63,526 bases of DNA. Source: UBA1206 sp045600105 (GTDB lineage Bacteria > Bacillota > Clostridia > Oscillospirales > CAG-382). The stretch's first letter is position 1. Each line of letters starts with the position of its first letter. The DNA lies in assembly GCA_045600105.1 (NCBI GenBank), contig JAZRXG010000022.1, forward strand, positions 1 through 63,526, read 5' to 3'. The notes beneath the pieces were generated by a model. It had not been told where the DNA came from. It saw nothing but the letters and a program-made list of their open reading frames with translations, and ran no database searches. Of this stretch, positions 33,764-42,103 are shown piece by piece. The translations under genes were made by a program, and so were the position numbers.

Positions 33764-34612
33764 TCAGAGAACCTTTGCAAGAAATTCCTTTACGCGGGGA
33801 TTTTTGGGATTACCGAAGAACTCGGCGGGCGGCGCTTCCTCGATCACTTTGCCCTCGTCGATGAACATTATACGGCTCGCGACCTCGCGCGCAAAGCCCA
33901 TTTCGTGCGTCACGACGATCATCGTCATTCCGGCGTCGGCAAGCTCACGCATAACGTCGAGCACTTCGCCGACCATTTCGGGGTCGAGGGCGCTCGTCGG
34001 CTCGTCGAAGAGCATGACCGTCGGGTCCATCGCAAGCGCACGGATTATCGCGATACGCTGCTTCTGACCGCCGGAAAGAGTCGCGGGGTACGCGTTTGCC
34101 TTGTCCTCGAGCCCGATACGCCTCAGCAGCTCGCGCGCCTTTGCATCGGCGTCCGCTTTGACCTGCTTTGCGCTCGTTGTGACGGGGATAAGTTCTTTTT
34201 TATTCTTTCTGAATACGTTGCCGATCTTCGTGAAGAGGTTCTTCGTCTTTGCTCTTCTCAGCTTTTTCCTGCCGAGATAAACGGGAGCTGCCGTGATGTT
34301 CTTTAGCACGGTCTTGTTGTTGAACAGATTGAACTGCTGAAAGACCATGCCTATGTGTTCACGGCGGATATTGATATCGACTTTTTCGTCGGCGATGTTC
34401 TCGCCCTCAAAAATTATTTCGCCGCCCGTAGGGTCTTCCATACAGTTGAGGCAGCGCAGAAACGTGCTTTTGCCCGAGCCCGACGGCCCGAGTATCACGA
34501 CGCGTTCGCCCTTCATCACGTTCGTCGAAATATCCCTCAGCACCTCGTTGCTTCCGAAGGATTTGGAAAGATGCTTTATCTCAAGCAATGGCTTGTTTTC
34601 TGCTTCTTGCAT
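33764..34612 (-). CDS. polar amino-acid ABC transporter, ATP-binding protein
   Basis: 282 residues, about 35-40 longer than the usual ~240-250 GlnQ type. Walker A GPSGSGKST, signature LSGGQKQR, Walker B VMLFDEPTSALD, H-loop VVTHEMG. The extra length is a basic insertion at ~125-160 (LRRAKTKNLFTKIGNVFRKN...) between the Q-loop and the signature, in the helical subdomain that contacts the permease. GGAGG precedes ATG 34612; the gene overlaps the permease gene by 32 bp. Confidence 0.93.
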   Translation of the reverse strand: MQEAENKPLLEIKHLSKSFGSNEVLRDISTNVMKGERVVILGPSGSGKSTFLRCLNCMEDPTGGEIIFEGENIADEKVDINIRREHIGMVFQQFNLFNNKTVLKNITAAPVYLGRKKLRRAKTKNLFTKIGNVFRKNKKELIPVTTSAKQVKADADAKARELLRRIGLEDKANAYPATLSGGQKQRIAIIRALAMDPTVMLFDEPTSALDPEMVGEVLDVMRELADAGMTMIVVTHEMGFAREVASRIMFIDEGKVIEEAPPAEFFGNPKNPRVKEFLAKVL

Positions 34613-35324
34613 TGCCCGTGCCTCCTTTCCCTCTTTCGTTCTTCGCCATTATTTTTTCAAGCAGCTTTATGAGGAGCGAAATGGCATACACGATTATGAT
34701 ATAGCATACTGCCATAACGAGATACGGTACCATAACTTCGTAATTGTTTTCGCCCATGCGCTTGAACGCGACGCAGAAGTCGGTCGCGCCGACTATGCTG
34801 ATGACGGATGTTTCCTTGATAAGCGAAATAAACTCGTTTCCGAGTGTGGGGAGTATGTTCTTTATCGCCTGCGGCACGATGAATTTGAGCAGCGTTACGG
34901 TGTAGCCGAGTCCGAGAGCGCGTCCGGCTTCCATCTGTCCCGGATCGACCGAATTGATGCCGCCCCTCATGATCTCCGAAACGTAAGCTCCGCTGTTGAG
35001 CCCGAAAATGACGACGCAGGCGTCCTCCTCCGAAACTCTCACGCCGAGCAAGGGAACTATGACGAAAAAGCCCACGAGGAGCTGTACGACGATAGGCGTT
35101 CCGCGGAAGAATCCGACGTAGATGCCGCAGACGCGGTTGAGCAGTCTGGCGTACCATTTGCGCTTGGGCATCACCCTTATCGCGGCAATGACCGTGCCGA
35201 TGACTATGCCGATGAGAAGTCCGATTATGGCTATCCTCGCGGTGTTTCCGAGCCCCTCGAGAACATCCTTGTAGCCTTCTTTATCTATCAGCGTGTCAAT
35301 GAATTTGTTCCATTTATACTGCAT
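34581..35324 (-). CDS. polar amino-acid ABC transporter, permease
   Basis: About 247 residues from ATG 35324 (GAAAGGA upstream). Membrane helices typical of the HisM/GlnP type, with the coupling-helix region EAGRALGLGYTVTLLKFIVPQAIKNILP, and FFRGTPIVVQL. Works as a dimer with the ATPase encoded next. Substrate probably a polar amino acid such as Gln, Glu or Cys. Confidence 0.94.
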   Translation of the reverse strand: MQYKWNKFIDTLIDKEGYKDVLEGLGNTARIAIIGLLIGIVIGTVIAAIRVMPKRKWYARLLNRVCGIYVGFFRGTPIVVQLLVGFFVIVPLLGVRVSEEDACVVIFGLNSGAYVSEIMRGGINSVDPGQMEAGRALGLGYTVTLLKFIVPQAIKNILPTLGNEFISLIKETSVISIVGATDFCVAFKRMGENNYEVMVPYLVMAVCYIIIVYAISLLIKLLEKIMAKNERGKGGTGNARSRKQAIA

Positions 35325-35349
35325 AAAAGTCCTTTCAAAAACACGATAT

Positions 35350-35373
35350 GCCACGCTGCTTTCGCGGCGTGGC
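35350..35373 (-). other. intercistronic hairpin between binding protein and permease genes
   Basis: 10-bp stem GCCACGCTGC/GCGGCGTGGC (one G-U), loop TTTC (35350-35359 with 35364-35373), no following T-run. Such hairpins commonly protect the upstream binding-protein mRNA and lower expression of the permease. Confidence 0.75.
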
Positions 35374-35397
35374 GTTACGCGTTTTATTTGGAAAAAA

Positions 35398-36276
35398 TTA
35401 TTTGCCGTTTACGGATTTGACGATGATGGTGGCGGGTCCTTCGTCAACCACGACGTAGTCGATCTGACCGTTGACCATTGCCATAACCGCGTTGACAGCG
35501 GATTCGTAGCCCTTGCCGGTAACGGAGAAGCCGTCAAAGCCCCAGTCTTCGTCGCCGAGGACGTAAAGTCCGCCGGTGGTGCCGTTCTGGTAACCGATTA
35601 TCTTCTTGGAATCGAAGGATTTGAGGATGGCTTCAACGTCTTCGGCGGTATTGCAGGCGTCGAAGGTGGTGTCGCCGATCTTGCAGATGACGACCTGAGA
35701 AGCGTTGTAATAAGTATCGGAGAAGTTGACGGTCTGGGCGCGGTCTTCGCTGTATGTAAGTCCTGCCATCGCGATGTCAGCGCTTCCCTGCTCAACGGCG
35801 GTGAGAACGGCGTCGAAGTCCATATCCTTGATGACGAGCTCGGCACCGATCTTTTCGGCGATGAGAGACGCGATCTCGATATCTATGCCGCAGAATTTGT
35901 TGCCTTCTTTGTATTCAAAAGGAGCAAACGGGGTGTTGGTGGCAACGACGAGCTGCTTTTTGGATCCGTCGACTTCGCCCGCGTCAAAAAGCTTGATATT
36001 GGCGGTATCGGCGGAGAAATATTTCTCGACGATTTTGTTGAGTTCGCCGTTGGCTTTGATCTCGGAAAGGACCTCGTTGGTCGCGGTGAGAAGTTCGGCG
36101 TTGTCTTTTGCGACGGCGTAAGCATACTGTTCGTCGGTGAGTTTGATGTTGATGTACTTGATGGTCTCTTTTACTTCTTCGCCGGAGTTATCGCCGTCTT
36201 CATCAGAGCAGGCTGCAAGCAGGCAAAGTGAAAGCACCATGGCGAGCGCAAGGATCATAGATAAAATCTTTTTCAT
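35398..36276 (-). CDS. polar amino-acid ABC transporter, substrate-binding lipoprotein
   Basis: 292 residues. Signal peptide with lipobox LLAAC (Cys ~22), then a periplasmic-binding-protein type II fold (KKQLVVATNTPFAPFEYKEGNKFCGIDIEIASLIAEKIGAEL, WDFDAV... replaced by MDFDAVLTAVEQG). The first gene of the three-gene importer operon, with a promoter at 36311-36339. AAGAGGAAA precedes ATG 36276. Confidence 0.94.
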   Translation of the reverse strand: MKKILSMILALAMVLSLCLLAACSDEDGDNSGEEVKETIKYINIKLTDEQYAYAVAKDNAELLTATNEVLSEIKANGELNKIVEKYFSADTANIKLFDAGEVDGSKKQLVVATNTPFAPFEYKEGNKFCGIDIEIASLIAEKIGAELVIKDMDFDAVLTAVEQGSADIAMAGLTYSEDRAQTVNFSDTYYNASQVVICKIGDTTFDACNTAEDVEAILKSFDSKKIIGYQNGTTGGLYVLGDEDWGFDGFSVTGKGYESAVNAVMAMVNGQIDYVVVDEGPATIIVKSVNGK

Positions 36277-36310
36277 TTTTGTTTCCTCTTTCTTATATTA
36301 ACTCTTGTAT

Positions 36311-36339
36311 ATAATACTCTATAAAATCGCATATTTCAA
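36311..36339 (-). promoter_or_regulatory. promoter of the amino-acid importer operon
   Basis: Minus strand TTGAAA (36339-36334), 17-nt spacer, TATTAT (36316-36311). Confidence 0.75.
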
Positions 36340-36451
36340 TCAGCAATATGCACAAATTTTGAGTTTTTATATCGTCGTCACGCGTTTTATGCAAAATACG
36401 CGCCGCCGGATCTCCCGTCTCAAAAAAACGAAAGCGTCGTCTTCCGAACGA

Positions 36452-36485
36452 AAAAAGCCCGCAGTTTTGAGGCTTCGGGCTTTTT
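36452..36485 (-). terminator. terminator of rplM-rpsI
   Basis: Stem AAAAAGCCCG/CGGGCTTTTT (36452-36461 with 36476-36485), 14-nt loop, T-run on the minus strand. Confidence 0.88.
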
Positions 36486-36502
36486 GATAACGTATGATAA
36501 AC

Positions 36503-36907
36503 TTAACGTTTGGAGAACTGGCTTGCGCGGCGAGCTGCTTTGAGACCGTATTTCTTTCTTTCCTTCATACGAGGGTCACGGGTGAGAAGGCCCGCTTTTT
36601 TGAGAAGAGGACGGTAATCTTCGCCTGCCTGGAGAAGAGCTCTTGCGATGCCGTGACGGATGGCGCCTGCCTGACCGGAGATGCCGCCGCCCTGAACGGA
36701 AGCGATAACGTCGAATTTGCCGATGGTGGAAGTCACATTGAACGGCTGGTTGACAACGAGCTTAAGGGTGTCGAGTCCGAAATAATCGTCGATATCCTTT
36801 TTGTTGACGGTGATAACACCGGAACCGGGAACGAGTCTGACTCTGGCGGTGGAAGATTTTCTTCTGCCGGTGCCGTAGAAATAGGGTTTTGAAGGTGTGT
36901 ATGTCAT
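36503..36907 (-). CDS. rpsI: 30S ribosomal protein S9
   Basis: 134 residues; YFYGTGRRKSSTARVRL at the N-terminus and the C-terminal basic tail ending SQFSKR, whose last Arg touches P-site tRNA. AAGGAGG precedes ATG 36907, 13 bp after rplM: the conserved rplM-rpsI pair. Confidence 0.98.
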   Translation of the reverse strand: MTYTPSKPYFYGTGRRKSSTARVRLVPGSGVITVNKKDIDDYFGLDTLKLVVNQPFNVTSTIGKFDVIASVQGGGISGQAGAIRHGIARALLQAGEDYRPLLKKAGLLTRDPRMKERKKYGLKAARRASQFSKR

Positions 36908-36920
36908 TGTTTCTTCCTCC

Positions 36921-37352
36921 TTACTTTACTTCGATCGCGATGGGCTGCTGAGCTTCCTGTTTGTGTTCAGCGCCTGCGTAAACCTTAAGACGTCCGAAGC
37001 TTGCCGCGCCGATCTTGTTCTTGGGAAGCATGCCCTTGACTGCGAGTTCGACGACCATTTCGGGCTTGGAAGCCATAAGGGTGCGATACTTGACGGCTTT
37101 GAGTCCGCTTACATAGCCGGAATGATGATAATAGATCTTCTGATCGAGCTTTTTGCCGGTGAGAACGATCTTTTCGGCATTGATAACGATAACGCATTCA
37201 CCGCAATCTACGTTGGGGGTATATTCGGGACGATGTTTACCGTTGAGGATGGTGGCAGCTGCTACGGCAACTTTGCCGAGAGTCTTGCCGGCTGCGTCTA
37301 TAACGTACCATTTACGTTCAATAGACTCTTTTTTTGCCATGAATGTTGACAT
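36921..37352 (-). CDS. rplM: 50S ribosomal protein L13
   Basis: 143 residues; ERKWYVIDAAGKTLGKVAV, YHHSGYVSGLK and AVKGMLPKNKIG are standard. ATG 37352 follows GGAGG at ~10 nt. The 5'-UTR from the promoter is only ~40 nt, so if an L13-type leader exists it is minimal. Confidence 0.98.
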   Translation of the reverse strand: MSTFMAKKESIERKWYVIDAAGKTLGKVAVAAATILNGKHRPEYTPNVDCGECVIVINAEKIVLTGKKLDQKIYYHHSGYVSGLKAVKYRTLMASKPEMVVELAVKGMLPKNKIGAASFGRLKVYAGAEHKQEAQQPIAIEVK

Positions 37353-37394
37353 TGAATGATTTCCTCCGTATAATCTTTTTTAACGTGCTCCGCT

Positions 37395-37422
37395 ATTATA
37401 ACAGAAAAAATCCGTTTGTCAA
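37395..37422 (-). promoter_or_regulatory. promoter of rplM-rpsI
   Basis: Minus strand TTGACA (37422-37417), 16-nt spacer, TATAAT (37400-37395). Confidence 0.85.
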
Positions 37423-37524
37423 TAGGTATTTTCAAAAATTTTTGTTTTTTGCGTGATTTTCTTCGTTTTTCTCGCGTTTCGTGCGTTTTTGTGATTTTCA
37501 AAATCACTTTTTTCAAAAAAGCAC

Positions 37525-37553
37525 TTGTAATATGCTCTTCAATAATATATAAT
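37525..37553 (+). promoter_or_regulatory. promoter of the TtcA-like gene
   Basis: TTGTAA (37525-37530), 17-nt spacer, TATAAT (37548-37553). Just upstream, GTGATTT/AAATCAC with a T6 run (37494-37516 region) resembles a small terminator. Confidence 0.7.
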
Positions 37554-37577
37554 TCCGTGTGAAAAGAGTTGAATCGA

Positions 37578-38336
37578 ATGAGAGAATTTCAAAATATACA
37601 AAAACTGCTGTCGCAGGTAAGACGCGCCGTAGACGGATACGGCATGATAAATGACGGCGACGTTATCGCGGTCGGCGTCAGCGGCGGCAAAGACAGCATG
37701 ACCCTGCTGTGCGTGCTGAAGGCGCTCAGCCGCTTTTATCCCGAGCGTTTCACGGTGAAGGCGATAACGCTCGACACGGGCGTTCCCGGTCTTGACCTTG
37801 ACCCGATAAAGCGTCTCTGCGACGATATGGACGTCGAGCTCATCGTTCAGAAAACCGATATTTATCAGATAGTTTTCGAGATCCGCAAGGAGTCAAATCC
37901 CTGCTCGCTTTGCGCCAATCTCAGGCGCGGTGCGCTCCACGACGCGGCACTGGCGCACGGTATGACCAAGATCGCGCTCGGTCATCATTATGACGACGTC
38001 ATCGAGACCTTCTTTATGAATCTGTTCAACGAAGGACGGATCGGCTGCTTTTCGCCCGTCACCTACCTTGACCGCAAGGGCGTGACGCTGATACGTCCGC
38101 TCATCTACACGCCCGAATCCGACATACGCCATTTCGTAAAGACGGAAAACATTGAAATATCCCCGAAATCGTGTCCCGCCGACGGCATCACCGACAGAGA
38201 AAAAATGAAGGATTTCGTAAGAGATCTCGAAAGAAACGACCACGGCGTCAAAAAGCGCGTTTTCGGTTCCCTTGAGCGCGGGAACGTGTCGGGCTTCAGG
38301 GTCGTGCCGCACGAAAGACGCAAAAAGGGCGGCTGA
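37578..38336 (+). CDS. TtcA-family tRNA 2-thiolation protein (PP-loop ATPase)
   Basis: About 252 residues. PP-loop AVGVSGGKDSMTLL (~30-44), conserved CSLCANLRRGALHDAA (~115) and GHHYDDVIETFFMNLF (~140). TtcA adenylates C32 of certain tRNAs and inserts sulfur using an Fe-S cluster held by CxxC cysteines; here CSLC is visible, and a third Cys (SCPADG) lies near ~205. ATG 37578 is chosen over an in-frame TTG at 37569 because of position relative to the weak GAG site. Convergent with sigF, 7 bp apart. Confidence 0.88.
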   Translation: MREFQNIQKLLSQVRRAVDGYGMINDGDVIAVGVSGGKDSMTLLCVLKALSRFYPERFTVKAITLDTGVPGLDLDPIKRLCDDMDVELIVQKTDIYQIVFEIRKESNPCSLCANLRRGALHDAALAHGMTKIALGHHYDDVIETFFMNLFNEGRIGCFSPVTYLDRKGVTLIRPLIYTPESDIRHFVKTENIEISPKSCPADGITDREKMKDFVRDLERNDHGVKKRVFGSLERGNVSGFRVVPHERRKKGG

Positions 38337-38343
38337 CGGCGTT

Positions 38344-39054
38344 TCACGTCAGTTCGTCCCTCAGCTTTTCAAGTATCTTCTTTTCTTTTCTCGATACCAT
38401 AACCTGCGTGAGCCCGAGCCTTTCGCCCGTTTCCTTTTGAGAAAGGCCGAGAAAATATCTGTCCACCACGATTTCCCTTTCGGTTTTTTCAAGCAGCATC
38501 AGCGACTGACGGAGCGATATTTTTTCGCACAGTTCGCCTATATTGTCGCTGCCGACCATCTCCTCGACCGTACGGTCGCCCTCATCGTTCTGATACGAAA
38601 AGGACAGCACGGGCGTGGACGCCTCTATCGCTCTCGCGACTTCCGCGGCGTCGAGCCCGCTTTTTTCCGTGATGACGGAAAGCGGCGGCTCCTCGCCGTT
38701 TTCTTTTATATATTCCTGCCTGATCCTGTTGACCACCGACGCGTCGTGCTTGAGAACGCGCGACACCTTTATCGTTCCGTCGTCACGCAGGTGCTTTTTT
38801 ATTTCGCCCGTTATGAGCGGGAAGGCGTAGGTCGAAAACCGCGTGCCCGCCGAGACGTCGAAATTCCGCACCGCCTTCATAAGCCCGATACTGCCTATCT
38901 GCACGAGGTCCTCGTACTCGGTTCCGCGCCCGATAAACCGTTTGGCTATCGCCTTGACGAGCCCGAGATTTGACGTGACGACCGAATCGAGCGCGTTTCT
39001 GTCGCCGTTCTGCGCCCTTTCGATCTCTTCGGAAAAGTCGTATGACGTCATCAC
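38344..39054 (-). CDS. sigF: forespore sigma factor SigF (SpoIIAC)
   Basis: 236 residues. Region 2 YEDLVQIGSIGLMKAVRNFD and RFSTYAFPLITGEIKKHLRDDGTIKVSR, region 3 and region 4 LSQKETGERLGLTQVMVSRKEKKIL. Directs early forespore transcription and is held inactive by SpoIIAB. Its ATG overlaps the SpoIIAB stop (ATGATGA), as in the canonical operon. Confidence 0.95.
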   Translation of the reverse strand: MMTSYDFSEEIERAQNGDRNALDSVVTSNLGLVKAIAKRFIGRGTEYEDLVQIGSIGLMKAVRNFDVSAGTRFSTYAFPLITGEIKKHLRDDGTIKVSRVLKHDASVVNRIRQEYIKENGEEPPLSVITEKSGLDAAEVARAIEASTPVLSFSYQNDEGDRTVEEMVGSDNIGELCEKISLRQSLMLLEKTEREIVVDRYFLGLSQKETGERLGLTQVMVSRKEKKILEKLRDELT

Positions 39055-39497
39055 TCGGAAAATTTCTTATAAAGTCTGACCGACGTGCCCTTGCCCGGCG
39101 CTGACCGCACCTTGATCCGGTCGGTGAACGATTCCATCACCGTGAACCCCATACCCGACCGTTCCTCGCCCGACGACGTGGTGTAAAGCGGCTCCATCGC
39201 CTTTTTGACGTCTTCTATTCCCTTTCCCTTGTCGCGGACGGTTATGACGACTTTTCTGCCGTCGTAAAGCTCGCCCGATATGTAAACGGATTTTTCGCTC
39301 CTTTTGCCGTCGTCGGCGTAGGCGTGGACGATGGCGTTGGTGACCGCCTCGCTCACCGCCGTCTTCATATCGGCAAGCTCGTTCACCCTCGGGTCTATCA
39401 TCGAAATGAAGGCGCTCACCGTCATCCTCGCGAAGCCCTCGTTGACGGAGCACGCCGGAATGACGCATTTGAACTGATTTTTCGGCTTGTTTCTCAT
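39051..39497 (-). CDS. spoIIAB: anti-sigma-F factor and serine kinase SpoIIAB
   Basis: 148 residues, GHKL ATPase fold: N-box EAVTNAIVHAY, G1 VRDKGKGI, G2 RSGMGFTVMESF. Binds SigF with ATP, or phosphorylates SpoIIAA with release of the sigma factor upon dephosphorylation. GGGAG precedes ATG 39497; 2 bp after spoIIAA. Confidence 0.96.
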   Translation of the reverse strand: MRNKPKNQFKCVIPACSVNEGFARMTVSAFISMIDPRVNELADMKTAVSEAVTNAIVHAYADDGKRSEKSVYISGELYDGRKVVITVRDKGKGIEDVKKAMEPLYTTSSGEERSGMGFTVMESFTDRIKVRSAPGKGTSVRLYKKFSE

Positions 39498-39499
39498 TT

Positions 39500-39820
39500 T
39501 TACACTCCCTTCGTTATTTCCGTTCTGATAAGCTTGTCCAGCCCCGCGAGTGAAAGTATCTTCATCGTGGGGGCAGACGGATCGACAAGCGTCAGACTGC
39601 CGCCGACCTCGTTCATGCGGCGGTATCTGCCCATTATGAAGCCGAGCCCCGACGAATCACAGAACACTATCTCCGACAGGTCGAGCCGAAGCAGCACGGG
39701 ACTTTCGAACGTGATGGCGGCGTCTATCTCTTCCCTCACGGGCTTCGCGCTGTGGTGGTCCATTTCGCCCCTTAACTTCACCGACATTATGCCGTTTTCG
39801 CTTTCAAGACTGAAAGTCAT
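39500..39820 (-). CDS. spoIIAA: anti-anti-sigma-F factor SpoIIAA
   Basis: 106 residues, STAS domain with the phosphorylatable serine in FCDSSGLGFIMGRYR. Start ATG 39820 follows AAAGGAAGG; the longer in-frame reading to 39892 would cover the promoter region. First gene of the spoIIA operon. Confidence 0.95.
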   Translation of the reverse strand: MTFSLESENGIMSVKLRGEMDHHSAKPVREEIDAAITFESPVLLRLDLSEIVFCDSSGLGFIMGRYRRMNEVGGSLTLVDPSAPTMKILSLAGLDKLIRTEITKGV

Positions 39821-39851
39821 TTCTTCACCTTCCTTTGTTTTATTGGCAATT

Positions 39852-39910
39852 GTAAAACTTTGTTTTACGATCACCGATGTAATTATAAACATTTCATTTG
39901 TCGGAAAACG
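39852..39910 (-). promoter_or_regulatory. spoIIA upstream region: -10 box, palindrome and possible Spo0A box
   Basis: Minus strand TATAAT (39887-39882) without a recognisable -35 box 16-18 nt upstream. A perfect palindrome GTAAAAC-TTT-GTTTTAC (39852-39868) lies in the 5'-UTR. TTTGTCGGAAAA (39897-39908, plus strand) is one base off the Spo0A box TTTGTCGAA. In B. subtilis the operon is SigH-dependent; I see no clear SigH site. Confidence 0.4.
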
Positions 39911-39933
39911 TCACACCGTGTATTGGATATAAA

Positions 39934-39959
39934 AAAAAGGAGGTCTGCACCTCCTTTTT
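39934..39959 (-). terminator. terminator of the exporter/lipoprotein operon
   Basis: AAAAAGGAGGT/ACCTCCTTTTT (39934-39944 with 39949-39959), 4-nt loop, T8 run on the minus strand. The stem itself contains a Shine-Dalgarno-like AAGGAGGT. Confidence 0.9.
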
Positions 39960-40153
39960 ATTGATTATCGTATATCCATTGAAGCAGCTCTTCGTAGCCC
40001 ATTTTGTTTGACGCGACGGCAAAGCCGACACGCGCGACTTCCTCATTCGTCGGATCGATCCGTATCGTAAAACCTCGCAAGTTCCTCAAAAGCCTTATGA
40101 TATTTTTTCAGAATACGTCTGGCAACGAATTCGATTTTTTCATCGTCGGTCAT
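39958..40153 (-). pseudogene. small ORF interrupted by a one-base frameshift
   Basis: From ATG 40153, 2 nt after the CotH-like stop codon, the frame reads MTDDEKIEFVARRILKKYHK and on to AFEELAR, then hits TGA at 40043. Shifting by one base at about 40075 lets it continue TIRIDPTNEEVARVGFAVAS, then ...GYEELLQWIYDNQ, to TAA at 39958, directly against the operon terminator. The join gives ~64 residues of credible charged/helical protein. Either a decayed gene, a +1 programmed shift, or an assembly error. Family not recognised. Confidence 0.55.
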
Positions 40154-40155
40154 TT

Positions 40156-42102
40156 CTATTTCCGTATCCTTATTTTTTGTTCACCCCAGATGCTGTCAAG
40201 AAATTCAATGCGTTTTTTCAGCCAGGAGCGGATGCCGGACATGGCGTATTCCTGGTCGCCGCAGTTCCAGCGTTCGGTGTTCATCGCGAATTCCTGTTTA
40301 TATTCCGAAGTGACGCGGTCCATTTCGTTTATCAGTTCGTCGAATCCGCCTTCTCTCATGCACCTCTGCCATTTTTCCTTTACGATGTCAACGAACCAGT
40401 CGGCGTTGTAAAGGGTTATGAACCAGGTGAACGAGCGGTTGGACGCGCTGCTTATGAATTCCTGAGGCTGCCACGCGCCGACACAAAGCTTGTCATATCT
40501 GAAGCCCATATCGTCGCCGAACGCCCACGAAAAGTCCCACGGAGCGCAAAACGTAAGATGCGGCTCGCCGTCGGTGAAATCGACGTACATATAGAAGCTG
40601 CCGATGCCTCCGTCGCGTTCCGCCGCGAGCTCGCGCAGTATATACATCGCCGCAACCGAATCGAGGTCGAGCACCTTTTCCACCACTTCCTTGGCGGACG
40701 CCGCCTCGGGAAATTCGACAAGGTCGTAATTGGCGTTGAAGCGATAAAAATCGTTTTTGTAAATGGCGCGGTAGCAGATCGCGTAGGCGTTGGAGATATA
40801 TTTTTGTAAGAAAGCGAGCTGTTCCTCGGTCAGTTCGTCGTATTTGACGGAATAGCCGACCGTTTTCGCGGTGTGGGTGACGCCGTAAACGTCGGTGAGC
40901 TTGACTCCGCCGTAATCCACCGTGAAATAGTACGGCTCTTTGCTGTAATAGTTGTCTATCTCAAGCAGGTAGCCGTGATAAATGTCGGTGTCGTCGTCTT
41001 CCTTTTCGTCGATGTTGATGCGGTACTTGTCGATCTGTATCTGGTCGCACAGAACGTAGACACCGTAGTATTCGTAGTTGAGATATACGCTGACGAAGGT
41101 GTAATCCGGTGCGAAGACGTATCTGTCGGTGAAGCGGTTGAACATCATGTCGGGTATCATTTCCTTCATGAAGTTGCTGTCTCCGCGGAGCAGCACCCAG
41201 CTTTTGCATTCAGCGCCCGAATTTATCCCGAACACCGACGTGCGCTCGTCGAATTTGAGACGGTAATGCACCTTGTTCTGACGTATCCAGTCGGAATCTC
41301 CGTAGTTGGAAGAAGCGTTGCCGCGCACGCGGATGCCGGCGTCGGCGTCGCGTAGGAGATACTTTTCATCGCAGTAATACGTGCTCACCTTGCAGTCGAC
41401 GTAGGGGTCGAGGCGAACGACTTCGGCGCCTCCCGCCGTGACGATGTTCATCACGGGCAGAGTGTAGTGCTCGAACGAATAGACCGCGTAAAGGTCTTCA
41501 TTTATCTCGGTGAAGTCCCTGACGCTCTGCGTGACGCCGTCGCTCCAGCCGAGGAAGACGTAGCCGTTTCTCGGCTCGGCGATCATCTTGGTTCCGAGTG
41601 ACGTCTGCTTTATCGTTACTTTTCCGCCTTTGCCTATATCGGAAAGCTCGCCGTCAACGCTGTCGGATATCGCGGGGGATATGGCGTAGGACGAAATAAC
41701 GACGTCTTTTTTGCCGCACACTTCGCAGTCGCCCGTGACGAGATATCTGTTGCCCGAGTTGTGTTCCGCGATCTCGGTTTTCGTATTCGTCAGCTTGTGA
41801 CCCTCGCACGGGATGACGGTTTTCTGCTCCTCACCGCAGACGGAACATTTTTCGGTGACGAATCCGTCCTTGATGCAGGTCGGGTCGAGCGACATCGTGA
41901 CGGAAAAAGAATGGGGTATCTTCGGTATGACGTCCTTGACGTATTTGTCGCCGCATACGCACGTACATTCGGTGTGTCCGTCAGCCCTGCAGGTCGGGGC
42001 TATCACGTTTTCGGTGTATTCGTGGACGTGGGTCTCGGCGTTTCCGCACGAAACGCACAGAACGGCGACGGCGAACAGCAATGCCGCAAGCAGTTTACGC
42101 AT
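40156..42102 (-). CDS. CotH-kinase-like lipoprotein
   Basis: 648 residues. Signal peptide with lipobox CVSC (Cys ~19), two histidine/cysteine knuckles of the TC..DG...CVCGD / KCSVCGEE type (~25-105), an InlB-like repeat (EPRNGYVFLGWSDGV, ~180), then a CotH domain: RVRGNASSNYGD, YRLKFDERTSVFG, WVLLRGDSNFMKEMIPD, and the late FCAPWDFSWAFGDDMG carrying acidic metal/active-site residues. CotH proteins are atypical protein kinases first known from spore coats, and similar lipoproteins occur widely on clostridial surfaces. GGAGT precedes ATG 42102. Adjacent to an SGNH hydrolase lipoprotein. Confidence 0.87.
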   Translation of the reverse strand: MRKLLAALLFAVAVLCVSCGNAETHVHEYTENVIAPTCRADGHTECTCVCGDKYVKDVIPKIPHSFSVTMSLDPTCIKDGFVTEKCSVCGEEQKTVIPCEGHKLTNTKTEIAEHNSGNRYLVTGDCEVCGKKDVVISSYAISPAISDSVDGELSDIGKGGKVTIKQTSLGTKMIAEPRNGYVFLGWSDGVTQSVRDFTEINEDLYAVYSFEHYTLPVMNIVTAGGAEVVRLDPYVDCKVSTYYCDEKYLLRDADAGIRVRGNASSNYGDSDWIRQNKVHYRLKFDERTSVFGINSGAECKSWVLLRGDSNFMKEMIPDMMFNRFTDRYVFAPDYTFVSVYLNYEYYGVYVLCDQIQIDKYRINIDEKEDDDTDIYHGYLLEIDNYYSKEPYYFTVDYGGVKLTDVYGVTHTAKTVGYSVKYDELTEEQLAFLQKYISNAYAICYRAIYKNDFYRFNANYDLVEFPEAASAKEVVEKVLDLDSVAAMYILRELAAERDGGIGSFYMYVDFTDGEPHLTFCAPWDFSWAFGDDMGFRYDKLCVGAWQPQEFISSASNRSFTWFITLYNADWFVDIVKEKWQRCMREGGFDELINEMDRVTSEYKQEFAMNTERWNCGDQEYAMSGIRSWLKKRIEFLDSIWGEQKIRIRK

Positions 42103-42103
42103 A

